Below are positions 1 through 12,000 of a DNA stretch of 64,000 nucleotides, in pieces. A model generated the notes under the pieces. The model saw nothing but the letters and a program-made list of their open reading frames with translations, did not search any database and had not been told where the DNA came from. The number at the start of each line of letters is the position of its first letter. Positions within the stretch are counted from its first letter, which is position 1. A program made the translations under genes and the position numbers. Source of the DNA: Pseudoalteromonas luteoviolacea (lineage in GTDB: Bacteria > Pseudomonadota > Gammaproteobacteria > Enterobacterales > Alteromonadaceae); contig NZ_MAUJ01000012.1 of the NCBI RefSeq assembly GCF_001696455.1, forward strand, positions 54,009 to 118,008, given 5' to 3'.

Positions 1-3000
1 TTTCCGCAATATGGTTCACCGCTGGCGCTTTAAACCAGAAGCGTTCTTTGCCAAATGGGTAAGTCGGTAAACTCACTCGTTGCGGCTGCTGCGCCTCATA
101 CATGCTTAACCAGTTCAGGCTCAGGCCCTTACTCCACATGTGTGCAATGGTCAAAAATTGCTCAGTGCGCAGCCATTGTTCAATCAGTGTCTGTTTAACT
201 TGGGCATCTTGGCTAATAAGCTGAATACCCTCTTTGTGCGCGCCAACACGCTCACGGAATATCCCCTCAGCTTCTAAAGCGGCTTTTTGTTGTCCCAAAT
301 TACCATCACGGTCTTTGTCTGCCGCGACATAACGGTTTAACTGCGCCACCAAGCCCGAGATAGAGTCGGTATAAATACACAGTCGCTCGTTCATCTCTTC
401 ACGGCCAGTTTGTAGTGTATAAGCCAAACGCGTTAGCGAAGCGACATGATCTTTGCCGGATAAGTGCGCAGCGAGATCACTGGCGCGCTGTGTTAATTGT
501 TCTGGCGTTTTCGCCGATAATGGGATCACTTTGGCAATCCCCGTCGCTCCCTCTGAGGGTTGACGTTTATCATTGTCTTTTGGTGGTTCAGCAACCACCA
601 TGTGTGCATTCGTCCCACTGAATCCAAATGAACTGACCACCCCTTGACGGCGCTGTCCATCATTCACTTCCCAAGGTTGTAAGCGATCATTAATGTAGAA
701 TGGGCTGCCTTTCAGTGAAACATGTTCATTGACCTGTTCAACGTGAAGGGTTGGCGGTAGCTGACGGTGTTTCAGTGCCAGTACAACCTTGATGACCCCG
801 GCCACACCTGCCGCTGCCAGACAGTGGCCGATGTTACTTTTCACCGACCCCAGTGCACAGAAAGCTTCGCGATCCGTATAGGCTTTAAACGCGGTTTTCA
901 GACCTTCAACCTCAATTGGGTCACCCAAAGGCGTGCCCGTACCATGCGCTTCAACTAGCTGGATCTCTTCAGGGTCTATGGCAAATTTGTCGTAAACACT
1001 GCGCTCCAGACGACTTTGTGACTGCGCGCTCGGTGCTGTGATACCGTTGGTTTTACCATCTTGATTCACCCCCCACCCCTGCAGTACAGCATGGATGTTG
1101 TCCCCATCTTGCTGGGCATCTCGCAAACGCTTGAGCATCACCACACCCACACCTTCACCTGGCACGAAACCGTTCGCACGTTGGTCGAAGGTAAAGCAAC
1201 GACCATCAGGAGACAGCATACCAGCCTGTGCAGACTTAAGATGTAATTCTGGGCCCGACATGACATACACGCCGCCTGCCAGCGCCATATCACTGTCGGC
1301 ATTGGTTAAGCTGTCACACGCCTGCGAGATGGCCACAAGTGAAGATGAACATGCGGTATCGATTGAGACACAGGGTCCCTGCAAATTCATAAAGTATGCG
1401 ATCCGCGCCGCCAAAATCGAGGTTGCATCACCGGTAAAGCCTGGCGCACTGACTTGCAACTCTCTTGCTTGTAATTGGTAACCCGCACTCGCGCAGCCAA
1501 CAAATACGCCGCAACGACTGCCAGACAGCTGTTGAGGTGCGTAACCTGCGTCCTCAATACTGTTCCAACAAGACTCTAAGAATAAGCGCTGTTGCGGATC
1601 CATACTCATCGCTTCTTTAGGCGATAAGTTAAAGAACAAGGGGTCAAAGGTGTCGTAATTGGTGAGTGCCCCCAACCATTTGCTATTGGTTTTGCCCTTC
1701 ACCGGTGTGTCACTGGCCTGATAATAGTGCTCGCTTGACCAGCGCTCCTCCGGCACTTCTTTGATCATATCTTGTCCGCTGGCGAGGGCTTCCCAATATT
1801 GAGTGAGATTTTCCGCACCCGCAAACTGGCCTGACATACCAATGATTGCAATGGGTTGAATGATATTGCCCGTTGCCATCGGTTTCGCTGCCGAGCGCCA
1901 AGAACTTAATACTGGATACTGAGGACGATACTCTGCACTGCTGTCTGGACGTATTGCAGGCGTCTCAGTTTGCGGCGCCTGCTCAGGTGCCGCCGCAGAT
2001 GGTGTCGCGGCTGCTGGTTCCTGAGGTGCAATGAACCCACTCACATAGTCACTGAATGCACGTAGGGTCGGATAACTGTAAACCTGCGTCGCTTCAATGT
2101 CTAAGCCATATTGGGCATTGATGGCCTTCACCCAAGTCACGCCGGTGATTGAGTCTAGGCCCAAGTCGACAAACTGTTCTTCTGCGTCCAGCTCTTCAAC
2201 CGTCATATGCAACTCAGCGGCAAGCAGTGCAGCAAGTTGTGTTTCCACCGCTTCCGTCGATACCGATGCAGGTGTAGAGACAGGCGTTGCCGCGACCACA
2301 GGGGCAGATACAGCGGTTGACTCAACGTCTGTCGCTTGTGGTGATTGTTGCGCAATCACGTCGCTAACGTAGCCACTGAATTCATGCAATGTTGGGTAGC
2401 TATATACCTGAGTCGCTTCGATCTCTAAACCATACTTGGCATTAATCGCCTTCACCCAAGTGACACCGGTAATAGAATCTAGACCCAAATCGACAAACTG
2501 TTCGTGTTCGTCTAGTTCCTCTACCCCCATGTGTAGTTCACCCGCCAGCAATGCCGTCAAGGTGTGCGTAACAGCACTGCTTGAGACAGGTGCTATACGG
2601 GTCGCTGTGACCGGTGCGGATACCGCAGGCTCCACCGTTGCCGGCGCATGCTGAGCCACCACCTCACTGACGTAATCACTGAATGCCTGCAAGGTTGGGT
2701 AGTTGTATACCTGCGTCGCTTCAATCTCTAGGCCATATTTGGCATTGATGGCGCGTACCCAAGTGACGCCCGTGATGGAGTCAAGGCCCAAGTCGACAAA
2801 CTGTTCTTGTGGATCCAACTCTTGTGGATCCATGTGTAGTTCCGTCGCCAACATCACGCTTAATTGTTGTATAACCTCGGCCACTGACGCCTGTGGACGA
2901 GCACCTGATTGCGTAACTGTCGCCTGCGGTGCTGCGCTTTGCGTCTCATTGGCATAGAGCGATTCGATCAGTGCCAGCGTGTCACTGCGTCCAACAAATG

Positions 3001-6000
3001 TGGCTTCATGCATCGCAAGCTCACTGGTGTAGGTCGCTGCTAAATCAGGCATCAGTTGCTGACGCCACTGTGCTTTCAATGCCATCAACTGCGAGCGGCT
3101 GGCTTGGCTCAGTGCCTGTGCCATTGTCATCGCCGTCGACATAACGTCTTGGCGCGGTACCACAGTGCATGCCAGTCCGCGCGCGCTCAACGCACTGCCC
3201 TCATAGCCGTGGCCACTGAACAGGCTATCTATGCCTAAGTCTTGGCCCAGTTTGCGTGGAAGCAGCAGTGTCGAACCCGCCCCTGGAGTAAATCCATAAT
3301 TCATATAAGGACTGATATAGTGACTTTGAGCACTGAATACCGGCACATCCGCAAACATACCCAAAGCCCAACCTGCGCCTACCGAATGCCCTTGCATCGC
3401 CGCTATCACAGGTAAATCACAATTCAGCGGTAACTGGAATACCTTCTCATCGGTAAACTTCACTTCTCCGCGCTGAATTGCCAATAATGTTTCTTTGGTG
3501 CCCCCACTGGCAAAGTACTGGTTATAGCCTGTGAGTACCACCACTTTGTATTCGTTGTGCTCGGCAATATGCGCAAACACTTCATCCATCCCCGCGATAA
3601 AATCAGGGGAGAACATGTTTCTGACTTGACGATCTGCCATGGTGATTTGAACGACCCCATTTGGATACGCCGTGGCACTAATCACCTTCGAGTTCAAGAC
3701 GATATCTTGACCAACTGTGATGTCAGTCTGACCAGTATCACGAGGCTGCTCGGTGGCCTGTAACGCCGTGCTCAGTGCCGTTTTTTGCTCACTGAGTTGC
3801 GTCCAAACATCTCCCTTCCAACGCGCCAATGCAGCGCGCCATTCAGGGCGAGCAATGTGCTGCCAAGTGGCCGTCAAGCGCGTCGCCTGCGCCATCACGT
3901 CGCCGTCATCACATAGATACCAATGTGGTACCCCTTTTGGCAGAGCGTCTCCGCTAAAGGTGTCAGCCCCCAATAACAATTGCTGACTGAGCGTCTCGCC
4001 GATACGCAGCGAGAGTAAGGGGAATGCAAGGTCTGACGTGCGCCATAAACCATTGTCACCGTATTGTGCCGTGCGGTTATACACGATGGCATCACAACTT
4101 TGCGCCAATAGCCAAGCGCGGCCCTGCGCGTCGCCCGTTAAGGCAGCCACCACTAAAATCGGGCAGCTCACAAGCTGTGCCATCAGCGCTTCTAGCGCAC
4201 TATCATTCGCCGTCACTTCAGGTAGGAATGTGGTGTGGGCACTGCTGAGCACTAAGCTGCTGTAGCCTGCGTCCTGCGCCTCGTTAAGTACTTTTATTAG
4301 CGCTGCCACTTGTGATTGTTCAGGGGCAGCATGTAACTCAACCCACAGTGTTGTGTCTTGAGTACGCAGCGTCAGAGCGTCTGCATCACTGATTCTGTCT
4401 GGCTGAAGGCTCATCGCGACATTGCCCTGTGGCATCTCGGTTTCATCCGTTAATGCCGCAACCCAATCGCGACGCGCCGCCGTCAGATGTGCTTTTAATG
4501 TTTGTAGTGCATGGGTGGATTTGCCGGCCAAGTGACCTGCCCATTCACGCGCTGTACGCTCAACATCTGCAGCCGCCACCACTGGGCAACTCCAACCTTT
4601 ACGACGCCACTGTTCACCACTGGCGTTATCGGTCATAAACAAGAGATCCGCCGCCTGAGCACGCCCTAAGCGCGCCTCCCATAATGCTTGCTCAGCCGCA
4701 TTGGTGCCACGAGACGCCTCGGTAGACCACAGGCCATAGCGCGACGCTTCTGCACATACCATTTGGTCACATAGCGCCCCTAGACAAAGGCCCGCACCCA
4801 GTGCATCTCCTTGCATCATCGCAATCGTTGGCGCGGCAAAGTTGACGATACGCTGATAGAGCGATTTAACGCCAGGATATGCCCATGCCCCTTGTAAGAA
4901 GGTGTCGCTTTCACCGCTCACTAAGAGCGCATTGACATCGTCGCGCGCAGCAAGATAATCCAGCGCTTGGTTGAATTGTTCAATCAATGCATCGTCCAAT
5001 TGGCCCTGTTGCATCGCTAGGCGATACACGCCCTGACCGAGCTGGTACAGTCGCACTAACATCGCACTTTGTGACGGTGCTTGGCTCTCTGGTGCATACA
5101 CCGAGTGCACAGGCACCAAAGTGAAACTTGGGCGATGCAAAGATGCCGCATTGGTCAGGTTGGCCGCCTCAATCGGTTGTAACACCACGTCGCTCGGCTT
5201 GCTGCGCACGTCACTTGGCTGTGCATGCGATGTTGAGACCGTTGCAGTGACTGCCGCTGCAGCACTGCGCCACTGCACTTCAGTCATGGTCTCTAATTGC
5301 GCGGGTGCAGGTTCAGTCAGTGCTGGTGTAGACGCAGACGATGTCATCACACGCGACGGTTCTGGCTCTGCCAGTTTGGCCGTCACATTGCTTGTCGCCA
5401 CAGGCATGGCAAAACGTAGCTCTTCCCATTGCTGATAACAACGCCCTTGGCTGTCGCAGAATGCCAAAGATAACGCAAGGTTTTGCGCATCCCCAGTGCG
5501 ACTAACCCGCACCACCATGTTCTGGCTGCTGGCAAAGTGAACGTGCAATGCCGCTAACCCTTGCGGGTAAGCCTGCTGCCACGCTGATAATGGCAGACCA
5601 TGATGTGCCAACCATTGTCCAATGACCGCAAAGCTGGTGCGTACCACCTCCGGATGAATAGCATAGATTTCTAAGCTGTTTTGTAAGCTTTCAGGGAAAG
5701 CCAGCTCAATAAGCAGTTCAGAGGCATCGTGGTCAACTGCCACGACCCCTTTTGGTAACTCAATCGGCAGCGGCGCGAGGCTGGATTTCAGCGTATTTAA
5801 CGCCAGCGTTGGCAGCGGCTGAGATTGCACCTGGCCATGACCCTGACAGTGTATAATCTCTGCATCTTGGGTCTGGCTGTAAATTTCAAAGTCAACCTCA
5901 CTGCCTTCGGCATGGAGGTTAAAGAGATCAATAGAGACCGATTGTCCGCCCTCCGCCACCGTAACCGGGGCACCCCATGCGAGCTGTGACAAGGTCACAC

Positions 6001-9000
6001 TTTGCCCTTCTTGCTTCAATGCCAGTCCGCATTCCACGGCGGCTCTGGCCATTTCTAAACACACCTCAGCCGGTACGGTCCCCGCCGTACTAATAAACGG
6101 CTCAGTGCCTTTGAATTCGGTGCGATAACCATGGGCATGTAATGTCGAGGTATTCATCTGTAACAGCGGGTGAATGCCCGACTGCATGGCAACTGGCATT
6201 AATTGCGCATCGGGTTCCACCCAATATCTTTCACGTGCAAACTGGTAAACCGGTAGATGCATACGCTGCACTTTGGTGCCTAGATATAACTGATCCCACG
6301 AGACTTTTTGACCTTTGACCCACAGCTCAGCGAGGTTATCTAACGCTTTATTTTGTAGCCAAGTCGCGACATTCTGCGCCACATTTTGCGTTTCTCGCAG
6401 TGCTGATAAAGCCGCACGACTCGCCTTAACTTGCGCATAGTACACGCCATCAGGCAAGGGGGTTTCAACTTGCCACTGACTGAACGCACGCAATTGCGCT
6501 TGCAGCTGCGCGACCGAGTCAACCACCATGGCCATTCTCTCGTCCATTGCTTCACGGCCCAACTGTAAGGTATAGGCCAGTGACTGCAATGACACGTCAT
6601 CTGACGAGTCTAAGTGCGTCAGTAATGTGCTTACACGCGCTTGTAATTGTTCATATGTGCGCGCTGACAGTGGCACAAGTACAGGGTCAGAAGACGCTTG
6701 TTGCTGCGCCTTAGCGACATATTCTTCGATAATTAAATGGGCATTTGAGCCCCCTGCGCCAAATGATGATAGGCCCGCTAAGCGAGGGATACTGCGACCA
6801 TCAATGATCGGGGCTTCCCAAGGCACGAGCTGTTGATTGACCACAAATGGCGTTTGCTCAAAATCAATATTTTGATTGAGTTGTTGTGAATGCAGTGAAG
6901 GTGCGATCTGACGGTGGCGCATTTGTAGCAACACCTTAGACAGACCCGCAATCCCCGCAGCGGACTCACCATGACCAATATTCGACTTGGAAGAGCCAAT
7001 TAAGCAGTAGCCAGACTCTCTTTGTTGTGGCGCTCGGTCACGATAAAATGCTTTGCTCAAACCCGCGATTTCAATTGGGTCGCCCAGCTTAGTGCCAGTG
7101 CCATGCGCTTCTAAATAACTGATGTGACGCGGGTCCACTTGCGCATCTGCAAGCGCTTGTTCAATCGCGCAAGTTTGCGCATTCGGGTTAGGGACCGAGT
7201 AACCGCGGGTATGACCCCCGTGATTCAATGCACTGCCACGGATCACCCCGTGAATGGCATCGCCATCAGCCTCCGCTTTAGATAAGAGTTTTAGTAGTAC
7301 AACTCCCACGCCCTCAGCTGGAATATAGCCATCGCCGCCTTCTCCAAAGCTCTGGCAGTGGCCATCACTGGAGATAAACTGACCGGCACTGAGCATCAGA
7401 TATTTGTTTGGATGAATGGTGACATTCACCCCCCCAGCCAGTGCCATGTCGGTACGACCTAACTTCAAGTCTTGACATGCTAAGTGAATAGCCGTCAGTG
7501 ACGAAGAACACATGGTATCAACCGTCATGCTTGGCCCATGCACATTCATAACATAAGACACGCGGTTCGCCACACTCGCAGGCGAGCTGGCGAAGCCCAT
7601 GCGCTGGCCACCCATGCTGGCCTCTGCACCAATCAACTGGTATTCGCTGTACATCACCCCAGCGTAAACACCCACTTGACCACTTTGCTGTTTTTCACGC
7701 GGCACTTGCAGGCTATCGCGCGTGTATCCCGCATCTTCCATTGCCAACCATGCATGTTGGAGGAACAAGCGTTCTTGTGGGTCTATGGTCAGTGCTTCTT
7801 TTGGTGAGATATTGAAAAAGCGTGGGTCGAACTCATCGACTCCGGCAATAAAGCCCCCCCATTTACTGAAGTGATGGCCAGATACCGTGCGATCTTCACT
7901 GTAGTACTCGCGCCAGTCCCAACGAGACTCAGGCACTTCGCTAATACAATCACGCCCAGCGGCCAGATTGTTCCAGTACTCAGCCAGATCCTCAGATTCA
8001 GGGTAACGGCCACTGATACCGATAATAGCAATCGGCTCTTTCGCCAACGCGTGTGCGTTATCAGCACGTGACTTCGCGCCATTACGGCGTAAACGCGCCC
8101 GCGCAAGTGGCGAGGTCGATGACGGTTTGCTCGTCACCTCAGTACTTGCTGTGTGGGTACTTGACGTAGCGACATGACTTGTGTCTTCACCAAGCAGGGT
8201 CGCTAGCGTCTCTGGATGCGCCTCTACAAAATATTCACTCAGTTGTGCAATGGTTTGATATTCAAAGAACAGTGTTTTAGATAAAGTGCCAAAGTCTTTC
8301 TCAAGTGCACGCGTCAGTGTCATCGACAGGATTGAATCAATGCCATAGCGCTCAAACCCGGCGCTGGCTTCAACGTCCTCTTCAGGCAGCTTCAACAAGC
8401 GTGCAAATAGGTCACAAAAATACTGTTCAGTGCGGCTGGCGAGATCGCCACTTTGGCTGTTGTTGGCCGCACTATTGACGGCTTTAGGAGCTTGCAGTGG
8501 TGATAGCCCCGGCGTGTGAGCCAGCGCTTCAGGTAATTTATTGCGATCGCCACACAGCGCGATAACTTGCTCAGCGTCCACTTCCATACACTGGCTAAAT
8601 AGCGCAATCCCCTCCTCATCGGAGAGCATCGCCAGGCCATATTTCTCAATAAAGACCGACAGCTGCTCCTCGGTCATGCCCATGCCACCCGAGGCCCATA
8701 GCGGCCAGTTGATGGCGACGGTTTTGCCCTGACAAGCGCCAGCAGTAACCTGCGCGTTACGCATGGAGGCGAAGCCATCTAAGAATCCGTTTGCCGCAGC
8801 GTAATCGGCCTGACCCGCGTTACCCGCCCAAGAGACTAACGAGGAGAATAACACCATAAAGTCTAACGGTTGTTGGTCACTCGCGGCTGAAAGATTGAGG
8901 GTGCCCTGTACTTTCGGAGCCAAGACCTCTGCCAATCCCGCTGGCGTTTTATTAATCAAGAAACCATCGGACACCATACCTGCCAAGTGGAAAATACCGT

Positions 9001-12000
9001 TCAGTGGTTTAGCAACGTGTGCGATGCGGTCAAATAATGTGTTTACCGCGGCGATGTCAGTGAGATCAACTTGCTCGTAGTGCACCCGCTCGGATGGGCA
9101 AGGGATGGTCGCCAATTTATCTTTTAGCGCTGGGTTAAGCGGTTTTCTGCCAGTTATCACCAGCTGCACATCGTTCACCTGTGATGCAATCCATCTAGCA
9201 AAAACGAGGCCCAAGCCACCACTGCCACCGGTGATTAGATAACAGCCGCCTTCTTTGATTAATGAAGGCTGGAGCGTCTCTTTTTCGGCCACTTCTGTCC
9301 ATTGACGAATTTGGCGCTGAGTATCTTGGTAACGCACTAACGAAACAAACTCGCGATTATTTAACTCTTGTGTCAGGCTGCGGCTCAATTGTTCGCTTGG
9401 CGTCTGTTTATCGACAAACACCACTTGCGCGTTCAAGCGCGCATTTTCTCTCATCGCACTTTGCAGTAGACCGGCAATACCTGCGCGCCAGCTCGCGTCT
9501 TCATCGTTATTAAGCACCACTTGGAACACGGTGCCTGTGCTGGTAGATGATGGCCAAATAGACTGCAAGGTAGTTAAGCACTGCTCAGCGAGTTTCGTGT
9601 ACACCTCGGCCTTATTTGCGCTGCTTAAGTCTAAGTGCTGGATCTGCGCCTGCGGCAATAAAGCGCGCAGCGCTTGTGCCTCAGCCACATCTCCACACAG
9701 TAAAATGTGCTGCTGTAAATCCAATGCTTGCTCGCGTACTGTCACAGCTTGCGACACCCACACAGGCTCAGCTAATAAGTTCTTTTTATTTTTAATCGCG
9801 TTGGCAGGACGCGCTTCTCTGATATTTAGCCCTTTAATCTGAATTGCCAGTTTTCCAGATTCATCAAATACGTCGATGTCCATTATCGCCATGCCAGCAG
9901 CATTGTCGGCTCCGTCAGCACGACGTACTTGTGCGTACATTTTCTCTGCACACGGCGCTAAGATAGCCAGTGAATCGACGGCGATAGGTAAAAACGGATA
10001 TTGGCCGTCATCGCGTAAATCATTCACCAAGCCATTACAGGCTTGCAAAATTCCATCCAGTAGACTCGGATGCAAGAAATACGCATCTTGCTGCAGTTCA
10101 GATATATCAGGCACTGCAACTTCAGCGAACACACTCTGCTCATTTCTCCATAAGTGATTTATCGCACGATGGCTTGGCCCATAGTCCAACCCAAGTGCTG
10201 ACATGCCCTGATAGATCTGTGCTTGGTTTAGTTCATACCCATTGGCACTGTCTTTCAGCTCTGCAATAGAGATTGTTTGTGCATCCACAGGCTCCGCGCT
10301 CAACAGCAGACCCTGGCAGTGCAGCACCTCTTCCTCACCCTCTAACGAGGAAATGGAGAAGGTAAACTCGTCATCTTCATTGTACTCAAATGACACGATT
10401 GCCGTTTTCTTTTCAGACACAAGCAGAGGTCTTAGCCAAGCGACTTCTGAAAACTCCAGCATCTCCTCAGGCTCGCCACCGTTTGCCAAGACATACGCCT
10501 CAAAGACCATTTCTAGGTACGCAACACCAGGTAACACCTTGACACTTTCTGTCCCGCCTTTGCCTAACTTAACTTTGTGGTCTCGGGTAAAGAACTCATT
10601 CCCATTGAGGTCCACTGAGTAGGCTTGACGAGAAAAGTCTGAGACATTTTTATGGATCATAGGCAGCAGTACTTGCTGCTCCAGCGTGCCACCCCAACGT
10701 TTTTGGGTCGCCCCTTCAAACCAATAGCGGCGTTTGTTAAATGGGTGGCCAGGTAGCATCACACGCTGTGGTGACATACCGGCATACATAGGTTGCCATG
10801 CGACTTTTACGCCTTTGACCCACAGTTCAGCCAATTTACTGAGACGACGAGACGCCAACCAACTGTCTATCGTGCCTTGGAACTCGGCATCTTCATTAAA
10901 CATTTGCCCAAAGTCTTGGTGCTTTGAAGCCTGCGCGACAAACACATCATCGCCAGCCTGTTGCTGGGCGACATACTGCGTGAGACGCTGACATAATTGT
11001 TGGTATGAATTGGCGATAATGGCCAATCTAAAGTCCATCTCCTCGCGACCAAGCTGTAATGTATACGCCACGGAAGCCAATTGCTGTGCCGCTTCTAGCG
11101 TGTTATCCGCTATCGTTTGTGCCTCAGTGCTCAGTGCGGCATGAAGGTCATTGGCTTTTTGTACTAACTGCTGCTGCGTTTGCGCAGACAGTAAAAATAG
11201 GTTTGGCTGTTCAGCCATCACCCCAGTTGTTCGGTTGCCCGACGGAATATATTCCTCCAGTACAACGTGTGCATTGGTGCCGCCCGCGCCAAAACTGCTG
11301 ACCCCAGCTCTGCGAGGGTAGGTGACGCCATCCAGTGTGACAGGCTCCCAAGATTGATTTTCTGTCACGAGGTAGAACGGGCTGTGCTCTAGATTAATTT
11401 GTTTGTTGACCTGACCGTCAAATAAGGTGGCTGGCAGAGTTTGATGTTTCATTGACATCAAGACTTTGATCAAGCCCGCCACACCCGCAGCCGTTTCTAA
11501 ATGACCAATGTTGGACTTAATCGAACCGAGACCACATTTTCCGGCACGTACATTTTTATCAATGTCTTTATAACGGTTTTCGAATGCTTTGCTCAGCCCT
11601 TGGAACTCAATTGGATCGCCCAGCGCAGTGCCTGTGCCATGACATTCAATGTAACCGATGGTGCGCGGGTCAAAGTCGGCTTCAGACATGGCATCATATA
11701 TCAATTCGGCCTGTAGCGTTTGGTTCGGGGCAGTCAATGAGACGGCCTTACCACCATGGTTTTCTGCAGAGCCGCGTATGACTCCCATGATCGTGTCGCC
11801 ATCGGCCTCTGCACGGGATAATTTTTTCAGTAATACGGCAGCGACCCCTTCACCACGTACATAACCATTGGCTTGATCTGAGAAAGGTTTACAGCGTCCA
11901 TCTTCCGCTAGCATGCCCGACTTTGCATATAACAGGTGCATTTTCGGACTGAGCATCAAGTTTGCGCCACCGGCGATGACCATGTCACAGTTGTCTTGTC

